From NCBI GenBank assembly GCA_029237695.1, contig CM055278.1, positions 72,531,188 to 72,595,187 on the forward strand: DNA of 64,000 nt. Direction: 5' to 3'. Shown here one piece after another: positions 1 to 9,833 of the stretch; within the stretch, counting starts at the first letter, position 1; each line of letters starts with the position of its first letter. The stretch comes from Conchocele bisecta (lineage: Eukaryota; Mollusca; Bivalvia; Lucinida; Thyasiridae). The notes beneath the pieces are model-generated. The model had not been told where the DNA came from. It ran no database searches and saw nothing but the letters and a program-made list of their open reading frames with translations. A program made the position numbers and the translations under genes.

Positions 1-639
1 AGCAAGTATCAACCACGACGGCACGAGGACGGTGTACCAGGCGGAGTGTCCGTGTCAGTTGTTGGACATTTACTGGATCCCAGAGCTGCTACATTATATT
101 TACTGACTGGCTGGTTACATACTGTGTGTGTTTCAAACCTTTGGCGTCTGGAAACTTATTAATGGACTATCGCTGTCGCGCTCCCTGCTAGGAAATGAAC
201 CCAAACATAAATTAGTAATAGTTTAATTTAATGAAATAGTCAATACAATATTTTATAATAAAAACAATGACTGTGATAATGTAATAAATGCAGTACATGT
301 ATATCAATGCTGCATAATTTTACTCGTCAAATATAAACAGGTATTTGCTTTTTATGACAAAAATATTTTTTCAGTACAAATAAATAATTACGTACCATTT
401 TAGTACTTGGCTATTTTTATGAAATATGCTACTGATAAGACGCGTATTGGTGTATTTTACTCATGTTTTTTACTTGCTTACACAATCTCAAATACACGGA
501 TATCTTTTACTATTTCATCTGCCTTTTATATTATCTGTATCCTTCTACCTGAGAGCCGCCTGTTGTAAAATTAAGTCACAATAACAACCCATTGTATCCT
601 GGCATTTTGTGACGAGCGAGCCGTTTATATTCTTCACAG
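1..639. other. AT-rich sequence, no supported gene
   Basis: No gene can be supported. Two frames are open for the first 53-63 codons, but there is no recognisable domain and no splice evidence. Positions about 270-290 resemble the centre of the foldback repeats at 12.4-13.0 kb, so a small repeat fragment is present. Confidence 0.5.
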
Positions 640-642
640 TTC

Positions 643-662
643 TATCTCTATCTATCTCTATA
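643..662 (-). repeat. LINE 3' tail simple repeat
   Basis: A run of TATCTC/TATC units lies just past the GC-rich LINE 3' UTR end. Short microsatellite-like tails are usual for CR1/L2-type elements, which lack poly(A). The assignment as the 3' terminus is inferred. Confidence 0.45.
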
Positions 663-801
663 TTTTGCTTGGCCCCCGAGAGGATTATTAGCAGTTGCGC
701 GTACGGACGAACAGAAAAATAATATAAAAGACACAGTAAAGTAAGGTAACAGGAATAGTATAGGTTTAAGAGTTAAAATAGTCAAAGTAGGTAAAAGAAG
801 G

Positions 802-1737
802 TTAAAAACAATTTACAGCATATTTAAGGTTTAAGGTGTTGGAGGTTGCCAATCCTTGACCTGAACTGGTCAAGGTCTTCAAGTTTAGCAACATCCAAGG
901 GCAGGGCATTCCATTGCACAACCGCCAAGGGGAAAATGAGAATTTGTAATAATCTTTGGAAGTATGAATTTGTTTAAAGGTCATTGAATGGCAATATCGT
1001 GAGACTCTATTTGTAGTTTCGAAATAGTGTGGGAGAGGCGCAGCGACATTACCATGTACAATTTTGTGGAACAGGCAGAGTCGGGCGTCTGATCTGCGCT
1101 GTTCAAGGCTGCGCCATCCCAGTCCCTCTAGCATATCTGAGACACTGGAGTAGGTGGAGTAGTCATTGAGTGTCCAGCGTGCAGCGCGACGCTGGACCAT
1201 TTCAATCTTGCGTGTATTATCTTTAGTGTAGGGGTCCCAGATTGAGGAGGCATACTCAACCTGGGGGCGGACCAAAGCTTTATAGGTGTGTTCCTTAATT
1301 TTGCTGTTTGAAGTGCGGATGTTTCTGTGGACAAATCCTAGGGTTTTGTTTGCCTTATTTGTAATGTTGTCTATATGTGTGTTCCATGACAGGTTGGCTG
1401 AAAAGGTCAAGCCAAGATACTTAGATGATGGAACTGATTGGAGGATTTGTCCGTGGAGTCTGTACAGTGTTTTGATGGGTGAGCGTGACCTGGTAATGTG
1501 GAGTACCTGACACTTGGACGGGTTAAAGTGCATGTCCCAGTTGGATTCCCAAATTTGGAGGGTGTCATGGTCATCTTGTAAGGTTGTACCATCCCGTATA
1601 TTGTTGATTGTTAAGTATAGGGCTGTGTCATCAGCAAAAAGTCGAACTTGAGAGGTGAGGTTTTCCGGGAGGTCGTTTATGTACACTAGGAAGAGAATTG
1701 GTCCAAGTACCGAGCCCTGTGGAACGCCGGAGGTCAC
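802..1737 (-). pseudogene. LINE protein, C-terminal part: reverse transcriptase motif C, thumb and tail
   Basis: The frame begins at the conserved TSGVPQGSVLGP motif B region and carries FADDTALY, the catalytic motif C. The thumb includes KYLGL and a C-terminal region with the RRAARW motif typical of CR1/L2-type LINEs. The reading frame reaches a natural end at 802. Together with the two upstream frames this is one dead retrotransposon polyprotein, not three genes. Confidence 0.88.
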
Positions 1738-3299
1738 TGAATTTCATCAGACTCACCACCCTCGATGACAACTCTCTGTGTTCGATTATTTAGGAAGGCC
1801 TTGATCCAGGTAAGTGTATGTTGTCTGACCCCATACTGATGAAGTTTATGGGCCAGCTTGTTGTGACTTACCTTGTCAAAGGCCTTCCTAAAGTCGAGGA
1901 GTACTAAGTCTGTCTGTTTACCTGTACTTGTAGTTTTGGCAAGGTCTTCTACTAGCATAGCAAGTTGGGTTTCGCACGATCGCTTCTCCCGGAATCCATG
2001 TTGTAAGTCGTATAAAATATTGTTTCGGTCTAGGTGTTTAACCAGATTGGAGGTGACAATGTGTTCCATTACCTTACAAAGGATGCAGGTCAGCGAGATA
2101 GGACGGTAGTTCTCCGCAGCTGATTTGTCGCCTTTCTTAAAGAGAGGGGTCACATTGGCACTCAGCCAGTCACTAGGCAGCTTACCTGTATCTAAGGAGG
2201 TTTGAAAAATTACCTGTATGATAGGGGCAATTTCCTGGTGTGACTCCTTTAGAACAATGGGCCGTATATTGTCTGGACCAGCAGCCTTACCTGGTTTGAG
2301 ATTTTTAAGTAACTTACCTATTCCGTTGGTTGAGATGTGTATATCAGGCATAGTTGGAATGGTATTTTGATGTGGAACAGGGGTGGGTTGTGGGGTCGAG
2401 GTGTCTGTAAGGTCCTGGATTTTTTCTTGGCAAAGCTGCGAAAGACGTAACGGTGATTTAGGTGAGAAAACAGACTGGAATTGAGAATTCAATATGTTTG
2501 CCTTTTCTGTTATCCCCGAGTGCAATGTTCCGTCTTTCGCTAGTGGTGCTATACCTTGCTTGTCCTGTCGCGAATTCTTCAAGAATGTAAAATGTTTCTT
2601 GGTATTTACCTTTTCATCAGCAGGCTCGCAGGTGTTGTTAATGCCAAGAAGGTCCTCAATGTGGACAGCGTATGACTGATTAATTAGTCGTTTTACCATA
2701 TACTTCAAGGTCAAGAATTTCTGACGTGTATCTGCAGAACCGGTCTTTTTATGAGACTTGTAGAGTTTATCACGCTTACGCATTTTTCGACGTATGTCCT
2801 GTGTGATACAGGGTAATGATGACTTACCTCGAATAAGTTTCTTGGGGATAAATTGATCAAGATATGTCTCAAGGGTCTGAGTGAACTCAGACCACATGAT
2901 CTCAACAGACTTACCTATGTGTTCCACAAGAAATTTGTCCCGGTATGCCACCATCTTACTTTTTAAGCCGTCCCAGTCTGCTTTCTTGTACAGGTGCACC
3001 AACCTTGGTTTTTGGGGTATTTGTTTAGCCTTGAGTCTTACCTCAGCACAGACAATTTCATGGTCGCTTAATCCTGGAAGTGTGTAAACTTTCTCAACCA
3101 GAGTTCCATTTGTGGTTAGGAAAAGATCAAGGGTATTCTGAAGTCGGGTTGGTATAGTTACCATCTGTTGCAAGCCAAAGTCAGATAATATGTCTGTAAA
3201 ATATTCATAAGTACATTTATGTTGACAGTCATTGCTAAAAATTGGGTTAGAGTTTTCCCAGAATGAATTTAGTGGAAAATAAAATCCCCCAGTATCCAT
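1734..3299 (-). pseudogene. LINE protein, middle part: endonuclease C-terminus and reverse transcriptase fingers/palm
   Basis: This 521-codon frame continues the endonuclease after the frameshift at about 3285. It then holds a linker rich in Lys/Arg and the first reverse transcriptase motifs: GKAAGPDN (motif 1), NYRPISLT, HGFREKRSC, and LLDFRKAFDKVSH, which carries the first catalytic Asp of motif A. It stops at 1734, where one base is missing just before the conserved TSGVPQGSVLGP motif of the next frame. The apparent start codon lies inside the endonuclease and is not a real start. Confidence 0.88.
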
Positions 3300-4132
3300 A
3301 CAGCACCCTTTTGTTTACAGACAGTTTCCAGTGACTTCCTGAGCTCCACGAGGCTAAGATGGTCATCTTCTCTTGGCCTGTAATAGGCTGCAATGTGAAG
3401 AGGTTGTGATCCTAAAATTTCTAATTTTACCCACACAATTTCACAGTCAGTTTTACATTTTGGTAGTTCTGAGCAGATAAGGCTGTTGTGGATAAGAAGG
3501 AACACGCCCCCGCCTCGGTTTTTGGATTTTCTATCTTCCCGGTATACATTGTAGCCAAGGTTTGAAGGAAATATTTCAGTAGTAGAAATGTCTGGTGATA
3601 GCCAGGACTCTGTGCCTATGACAATGTCAGGGTGTTCGGTCTCAAGTAGTGAGTATAACTCTGCTTTTTTGTTTGCGACTGATTGGAAATTAATGTTGAA
3701 TATTTTCAGAGATCTCGGTCTGTTTTTGCTAGGTTTGGATTGTGATGATCTGGTTTTTACTGGTGTGTAGGTGAGTTGCATTGCAGATGTGTCCAGGACT
3801 GAGAAAATGCTAGACGAAGACAGGGATGACACAGCCGGATCAAAATAACTAGAGTTGAAGTTTGGCATGCCACAGGTTAGGCAGTGCCAAGAGTAACTTT
3901 CATGACTTGCTAGTATATCATGTACCTGTATACCAATGTTTTGACAGTTGATGTGATACCATGTGTTACACGAATCACACTGGATTGCATTTTGACCATT
4001 TTTGACAGATTTCTGACAAGTTCCAAAAGGGTATTTTGGCGGTCTCGGCCCAGGATTGGTCTGGATGTCATTTGATATGGTGACCAGTAACATGCTAATG
4101 TACAACAAACTGTTCTGTTCAAAAACTTGCAA
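3269..4132 (-). pseudogene. LINE protein, N-terminal part: 2A-like peptide, PHD finger, APE endonuclease
   Basis: The frame codes for about 287 residues. DIQTNPGP at residues 22-29 is a 2A-like ribosome-skipping motif preceded by a short hydrophobic stretch, as known for STR/CR1 LINEs. A PHD-like Cys/His cluster follows (residues 36-90), but its expected first zinc ligand is Phe36 instead of Cys, a one-base change. An APE endonuclease starts near residue 145, with a NINFQS strand, a TESWL motif with the catalytic Glu, RGGGV, and the LGD strand at the end. The frame opens with TTG; the first ATG-coded Met is residue 14, immediately before the 2A. A one-base shift at the LGDF motif (about 3270-3290) breaks continuity with the next frame. 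Confidence 0.85.
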
Positions 4133-4668
4133 TGACCAATAATAAACATGAACTATACATACTTTGATTAACCTTTAGTTCATATGATTATATTTTATTT
4201 GCAAAATGCGAGTACAGAATGGATTGTTATTGTAACCATATTTTACAATGGGCGGGTCTCGGCTACACGGATACACACTGTTTTATATAAAATACAGATG
4301 AAACAGTAAAATACATCCGTATAGCTGGGATTATTTATCTTTAGCTAAAATTATCAGATCGTTTTTATTACACTCTTTATATTACATGCATTATGTAATT
4401 GTATGAGTTTCACTGTGAGAGAAAACACATACTAAACTGTTTGAAATTAATTCCCAGTGAAGGGAATACCCATAGTTATTCAGATGCTTTCACCCGCAGT
4501 GCTATTCATTTTTAAACATGTACAATGGAATACATTGTATTTACAATTATTTATATTTAATACTTTAACATTCTCCAAATCTTCAGATACCTTATTTGGA
4601 GAATAAAAACAATTAACACATGCATAGCAATCGAAAGCACATGAACAATTACAGGTGTTCTCTTCAGT

Positions 4669-4999
4669 CCCGTACGCAGGATTTTCTATTGGGGGATGCG
4701 TCAGGGGCGAGCCCCATGTAGTGGCACGTACTCGCGCCACTACATGGGTCTTGCCCCTGACGCACCCCCCCCCCCTTAAATTGTTTAAACCTAGATAGCC
4801 TGAAATGCACTCTCCTGCATTCTATGTCATTTAAATTCGGATTTCAACGGTGGCATTTTCATGCAAATTACCTGTATATTAATGCATTTCAAGATTTGTT
4901 GAGATTACTGTTTGAAAAATAGCGGACCTCGGCGAATTTAGGGGGGTGCGTACGCACCCGTCGCACCCCCCCCCCCCCACATCCCCCCTTGCGTACGGG
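4669..4999. mobile_element. TIR MITE inserted in a Crypton-like terminal repeat
   Basis: The ends are inverted copies beginning CCCGTACGCA. The interior holds a foldback at 4695-4770 and poly-C runs at 4766-4776 and 4965-4978. It splits the GTGTTCTCTTCACTG repeat that occurs intact near 6780, 9246 and 9421, so it is younger than that repeat. Confidence 0.65.
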
Positions 5000-5249
5000 C
5001 CTGCTCTTCACTGTCTCTTCACTGTCACGGTATATTGTGTACCGTTAATATTTTTAAGGAGTTGATTACACGTTTTCGCTCGCGTTTACACGCTTTCACT
5101 GAAGGTCATTCTCTTCATCGCTATCAATAATTGGTCGTATTCTACGGTACTTTCGTGGAGGTGGACTTTCAATTGCCTGTGGGCAAGGCCTGCTTTGTGT
5201 GTTCCCAAAGTAGAAATTTCCGCCCGTTATTGTTGCGTGTGACCAAAAG

Positions 5250-5547
5250 TTATCCCGTCAACACAGAGCGTATGTGCCGTGAAACACGGTGCCGTGAAAC
5301 ATTTTTGATATCCTGTCAATACGACCTAATCACCACGTATGAATATATGCGGTGACTGGGGTTACTTTTTTGCATTTTAAAGCCATTTGTAGGTGTTGAC
5401 GAGATAAATAGAATAGTAGGTTAGTGCCGTGAATGGGAAAAATATCTGGCGCGGCACGGAAACGGGATGTGCTCGGCACCCATCCAGTTTCCTAAGCCTT
5501 GCAAGATATTCTTTCCCATTCACGGCACTAACCTACTATTCTCTATA
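5250..5547 (-). mobile_element. MITE of the AGAATAGTAGG/TATCCCGTCAACAC family (copy 1)
   Basis: There are two modules. One has TIRs TATCCCGTCAACAC/GTGTTGACGAGATA (5251-5408). The other is a near-perfect 135-150 bp palindrome with arms starting TATAGAGAATAGTAGGTTAG (5409-5547). The same two-module order recurs at 10.9, 13.6, 42.4, 54.2 and 62.5 kb. It sits directly against the 3' end of the Crypton-like pseudogene. Confidence 0.8.
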
Positions 5548-5550
5548 TTG

Positions 5551-6640
5551 AAGACAGAGCTTGCTGACTGTACGACTTGCACAAAATGCAGCAATTGTCG
5601 TATCCACAGATGGTTCAGGGTTGTATCCCACTGTGGCTGATGGTGGTCTTGCCGTTTGTTGAACAGCAGTCAAGTTGGTGCAGCTTGTTGTCAGTGCCTT
5701 TGCAACATGTTTGTATTCATCAGATTCATTTTTGAGTAATTATTCACACTGTGCAGGTTTTTATGTCCAGTTATTTGTATTGTTTCTGTTGGGGGAAAGT
5801 CGAGGTCTACACACTTTTTCACAAGATGCTTTCGTACACTGTGATTTGTAATATTACGGGTGTCATGTTTGGTGTCTCTACCTTGTTTGCCATTTTCCCA
5901 CATGTTTTTGGTCAAACCGTATATCGTGTTCACACCCATTGGGCAATTTTTAAACCATGTTTGTCCATTCTCAGGATTTTTCACGTTTATTCCCAGGAAA
6001 ATCTGGAGTCAGTGTTGATTTTGGTATTTTTTCCATATACAGTTTGTATGCGTAAACTGGGCATCTCCCAGATTCACTGTTGTTCCATGCATTTGGTTTA
6101 AATGCCGAACATTTCTGCCCGGCCCTGGTTTTAGTGGTGCGTTCTTTTTTATGCACAAGAAATTAATCGACCCCTACTTCGATGTCCACCCATTTTAGCT
6201 GTCTCTGTTCTAATCCGCACCGCATTCCAAGAACAAGTGAACAATTCAGATGTAGAAGATTTATTAACGACGTCGGTGAGTGAGTGCCTAGTACTCCTTT
6301 TTGGAACAAATTTTCAATGTCTGCGTCCGCATTTCATCGGCTTCATTGGGTCTGTTTCCCATGCCCTTTGATTTCAAGTCATTTTGCTTTGCCTTCAAAG
6401 ATGCATTACTATGCGGAAACAATGGATTTTTTGTTACTCCGCATGTCCAACCTTTTTACTTCAAATAACGATACAGACTGCCCATAAATCCCCGTAGTGT
6501 TGATGGTTCGTATTCCCCGGAATCTTTCATTTTCCTTGCTCCAAGAGAAAATTCCCAAAATGTTTGTCCAGTTCAGCCATGGGTATTGTCTCTATGTCCC
6601 TTTCCTCTCCCTTCACATTTAGCTAACTTTTAAATTGTCT
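5551..6640 (-). pseudogene. Degenerate Crypton-like tyrosine recombinase (DUF3504 type)
   Basis: Reading the minus strand across at least three frameshifts and a stop gives the ordered signature of the Crypton/DUF3504 tyrosine recombinase group. These are an ELDKHFGNFLL start, an EYEPSTLRGF helix (about 6520-6485), a GNRPNEADE linker (about 6365), LGTHSP...LVLGMRCG (about 6300-6210), RCPVYAYKLY (about 6070), and a C-terminal block with NHSVRKHLVKK and GHKNLHSVNNYS. That block holds the catalytic His/Arg region and the Tyr nucleophile (5740-5870). Family knowledge: these enzymes cut and rejoin DNA through a phosphotyrosine. The copy is inactive. The tail runs on to about 5551 in another frame, where a MITE is inserted. 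Confidence 0.7.
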
Positions 6641-6775
6641 CATGTCACAATCTGTCTTTTTCTTGGTTGATGTGTTCTCCATGCTGTTAATAAATTCATC
6701 TGCCTCCGCTTTTGAATACTCCACATTGTTTTCTGTACCAGTAGTGTGATCTGCAACAGCAAATCAGCGTACATT

Positions 6776-6880
6776 TTATGGGTGTTCTCTTCACTGTGTA
6801 TTATTTGGAAGGAGTTGATTACGGGTTTTCTCTGATAGCGAAACCCGTACAAATAATTTGCAAGACTGTAATAAATTCAA
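6776..6880 (+). repeat. Crypton-associated terminal-like repeat
   Basis: GTGTTCTCTTCACTGTGTAT, then GAGTTGATTACGGGTTTTCT and a short hairpin (ACGGGTTTTCTC/GCGAAACCCGT). Copies in the same orientation lie at 9246-9310 and 9421-9525, and a MITE-split copy at 4655-5110. Its place next to the recombinase relic suggests an element end; this is inferred. Confidence 0.5.
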
Positions 6881-6887
6881 ATTTGTC

Positions 6888-7185
6888 ATATCACCAATTT
6901 AAAATGAATGGATCATATCACCCATTCCATTAGGTGATATCACATTTTCAAATGGATGATATCGCGGATTCAACACAAAAGTGTGAATACCATGTTTTCA
7001 AATTCGTAATATCACCACTTCAAATATCAGATATCACCCATTACAATTACTGATATCATCTATTCAAATGGGTGATAACACACATTAGAATAGACGATAT
7101 CACCTATTGGAAAGGAAGATATTACATAATGGAGTGGGTGATATCATTCATATTTCGCATTGATAATCACACATTTGAAGGCATG
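6888..7185. repeat. Array of GATATCAC palindromic words
   Basis: About a dozen variants of GGTGATATCACC or its half sites occur every 20-30 bases, separated by AT-rich spacers such as CATTCAAATG. The spacers vary, so this is not a simple satellite. The layout resembles the word arrays at 32.3, 38.2, 46.4 and 47.2 kb but uses a different word. Confidence 0.7.
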
Positions 7186-7304
7186 TGATGGGTGATGTCA
7201 CAGGAGACAGATATTTGTTGTATCTAACGAGTATTATACCCTTCCTCCATATTTCAAATTCAATACGTATTTGACTTTTACAAATGTATTATTTATTTTT
7301 TTTC

Positions 7305-8110
7305 TTAGGCGTTAAAAAAAGAAGGTTTGTTTCCTGTTACCCGACCGACCGTCTAGTTTTACCCCAGACTGTAACTTTTTTATTTTTTTTTACTACCTGT
7401 CCCGTATCCAACATGGCCGGCGAGAGCAACAGTTTGATTGCTCTGCGATGTTTTTGGTGCAAGGTCAACGAAATTCGGGTGGTAGACCATGGCTCGTCGA
7501 TAAATGGCATTTACCACATGGTACACACCAAATCTACGCCATTTAAGGCCACTTGCTCTGTAAGTATTGGCGATTTACAGCCTTAGAATTGTGTGTCATG
7601 TGTTTTCGCGGCATGACATTTTTTAAGGGAAAATAAGTTATTTCCTAATATGACATGAAATTTAAAAAAAAGAGCTGTTACAGTTGTGTAATTGTTTACT
7701 TTAGTGTGTCTAACAATTGATTCTAGATACACTATGACTTTTGACTATTTTGCCTGTCAAATATTAATGCTTCAGTATTGGACTATTCCAGTATTAAACA
7801 TACATACTCCCTTGTGGAAGAGATATTCATGTGACACAGTCCATCCCCTACATTTATTTTGTTCGTCACCCTCCCTACATTTTGTGTTGATCACGCCCCC
7901 ACCCACCCCCCTACATTGTTTTCTCTTCCACAGGGCAGTAGGTATATTAGCAGCGGTGTCAACAATTGATTCACCCGACACGGTCTGACTAAATTACAAT
8001 GATACATACACTGTACAGTAAAAAGTAAAAACAAACAAAAAATCCCTACCTACCGACCCTATCTTTTTCGGGCCCGTAGCAGGAAACAAACCTTTTATTT
8101 TTGTAGGCCT
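7305..8110. mobile_element. TIR element of about 0.8 kb with an exon-like ORF
   Basis: The left end holds AAGGTTTGTTTCCTG (7323) and the right end CAGGAAACAAACCTT (8079), with matching outer sequence AAGGC. Pyrimidine-rich and GACCGACC/GGTCGG stretches are also mirrored. The interior includes a 57-codon ORF (7413-7586) and AT-rich DNA. No transposase domain is visible. Confidence 0.6.
7413..7586 (+). CDS. Exon-like small ORF inside a TIR element, unknown product
   Basis: The ATG at 7413 lies in a good context (CCAACATGG). It opens a 57-codon frame of balanced composition with a CFWC motif, unlike the AT-rich shadow ORFs around it. At 7560 the frame meets GTAAGT, a consensus splice donor in phase 0, so codons 1-49 could be a first coding exon captured by the surrounding TIR element. 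No family is recognised and no partner exon was found in the element. A chance ORF is a real alternative. Confidence 0.3.
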   Translation: MAGESNSLIALRCFWCKVNEIRVVDHGSSINGIYHMVHTKSTPFKATCSVSIGDLQP

Positions 8111-8376
8111 TATTAAAAAAGCATAAAACATATTTAAAAATTGACTTATTGCAGCTGCAAATTGCATTTGCAGCTCAACTAAGTAAATTTCTACTTTATT
8201 ACAGTATTTTCAATACTCAATTTGTGAATGCTGCTAAAATAAGTGCATACAATTTACTCCAATACGCACCTTATCTGGAGCTCTGATCAGTGATATGCTT
8301 TCAGCACATATACTATTTTCCAAAATAAATATATTATCCCAAGATGTTGTTTATTTCAATAAAAGGAAAACATATG

Positions 8377-8499
8377 TGGAATGGCGGAAATAATACACTC
8401 GTGTCCGTTGGCTTCTGTGCAAGCAACTCGTTCGCTACGCTCACTCTTTGCTTACGCGGAATCGGACGCACACTCATGTATTTTTTCCCGCTATTCAAA
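8377..8499. repeat. Foldback repeat
   Basis: GGAATGGCGGAAATAATACA at the left pairs with TGTATTTTTTCCCGCTATTC at the right. The inner arms CTCGTGTCCGTTG and CGGACGCACACTCATG also pair loosely, and TCGTTCGCTACGCTCACTC lies in the loop. Confidence 0.5.
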
Positions 8500-9034
8500 A
8501 TGTACGATGGAATATCCTCTATTGGATTTGGAAATTTCACACCATCACATCAGGTGAAATATGGAATTGGACCACATTAACTGAGCAGAAAATTACCATA
8601 GCTGTTGCCAGGCCGTCATTAAACACAATTGAAAGGAATTTTATATAAACTAATCATCAAATTTCAGGATATTTTCTTTGGCTTTGTGATATTACAGTTC
8701 AGGAAGTTATTACTATTAAACCGGTAGGTGGGACATCTGTGTTCTATGAACAGATTTCCGGTTGTTGGAGAAATGTCATTCTCACTGTGCTGAGTAGATA
8801 TACTGTACACAGTTTGGTAAAAGCATGCCTCACATGTATGTATTATTGACTGAACGCCGAACAGAGCAGACCCGTGGCTAGATTTTGGTTACAAATGGCA
8901 TAAAGTCCCATTTCTCCTGTGTTACGAATGTCAACATTGCCAGATGTTGGGAGAATTTGATATTTGTCTGCCAATGATTTGCAAATTGGCAGAGTATTTG
9001 AATGAGAAAACTTAAGATTTAAACCTGTTTTGGT

Positions 9035-9548
9035 TTACTTGGTGATTGTCGGTATTTGTGGACTTGGTAGATCTTCGAAATTCGATTGATTTAGTAGAAA
9101 ATCAATTTCTTGCCAATCCCAGTCTGTCAGCTGAGCCATCTTGTGGAATGCAGACGCGTCACACGCCGGGAGGTCACTTCCGTTTACAACTCGCGAAAGT
9201 AGTTCCAGAATTTCCACAGTGCGGGACACTGCACGCGGTGATTCGGGTGTTCTCTTCACTGTGTATTATTTGTAATCTGACGGTGTATTTTTTGTAATCT
9301 GATAAATACGGGTTTTCTTTCACAGGTAATTCCATGCATATAAGTGCATGAAATGTAATAATACAAAATAAACATTTTGCATGGTAGCTCGTGGTTTCCA
9401 AGAAAACAGGCGCGCAATTAAGGGTGTTCTCTTCACGGTGTATTATTTGTAAGGAGTTGATTACGGGTTTTCTCTCACGGCGAAACCCGTGCAAATAATT
9501 TGCAAGAGTGTAATAATTTATTTTATTAAACTCGTTGACTGATTTCAT
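9035..9548. repeat. Fragments of the Crypton-associated element
   Basis: It contains two plus-oriented copies of the GTGTTCTCTTCACTG/GGGTTTTCT repeat (9246-9310 and 9421-9525). A minus-strand open stretch (9035-9259) precedes them and could be an N-terminal fragment of the same recombinase family, but no motif proves that. No intact gene. Confidence 0.4.
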
Positions 9549-9833
9549 AAAATAAAATCGCTATTACCTCATTTCAAAAATACATGTACATTATCTTCCA
9601 TGAAAGACCCAGTATGCATCACTCACCAAAAGTATTTTCTGCATCAATGAGGTATCAATGTCCACACTACTTTTTCAAACACGGATTTGAGGTTTGAGGT
9701 CTCAAATCCGGGTTTGAGGAGTCATTGTGTTGTTGCGTTGTAACCAAGCTTTACGTTTCCAACAGTAGTTTTCAGAAAAATCTACCGATCGAAATAAAAG
9801 GTCCCCTAATGACACCAAATCCAACGCCGGTGC

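Larger units (their letters stand above)
640..4150 (-). mobile_element. CR1/L2-type non-LTR retrotransposon (LINE), frameshifted
   Basis: Three overlapping minus-strand reading frames read in order 2A-like peptide, PHD-type zinc finger, APE-type endonuclease and reverse transcriptase. This is the order seen in CR1/L2-superfamily LINEs (STR-like elements with N-terminal 2A peptides are known). The coding part runs from about 4132 down to 802. The 3' UTR continues to a short TATCTC-type simple repeat at 643-662, which plausibly marks the 3' tail. Two single-base frameshifts, near 3270-3290 and 1735, show the copy is dead, but the frames are otherwise nearly free of stops, so it is fairly young. 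The 5' end is unclear: an in-frame stop lies about 45 bases upstream of the first coding codons. Confidence 0.85.

Noticed and set aside
1..190. Possible terminal exon at the window edge
   Set aside because: Two frames are open, but neither has a recognisable motif and the 5' side is outside the window.
1128..1592. Small ORFs overlapping the LINE in other frames
   Set aside because: Shadows of the reverse transcriptase frame.
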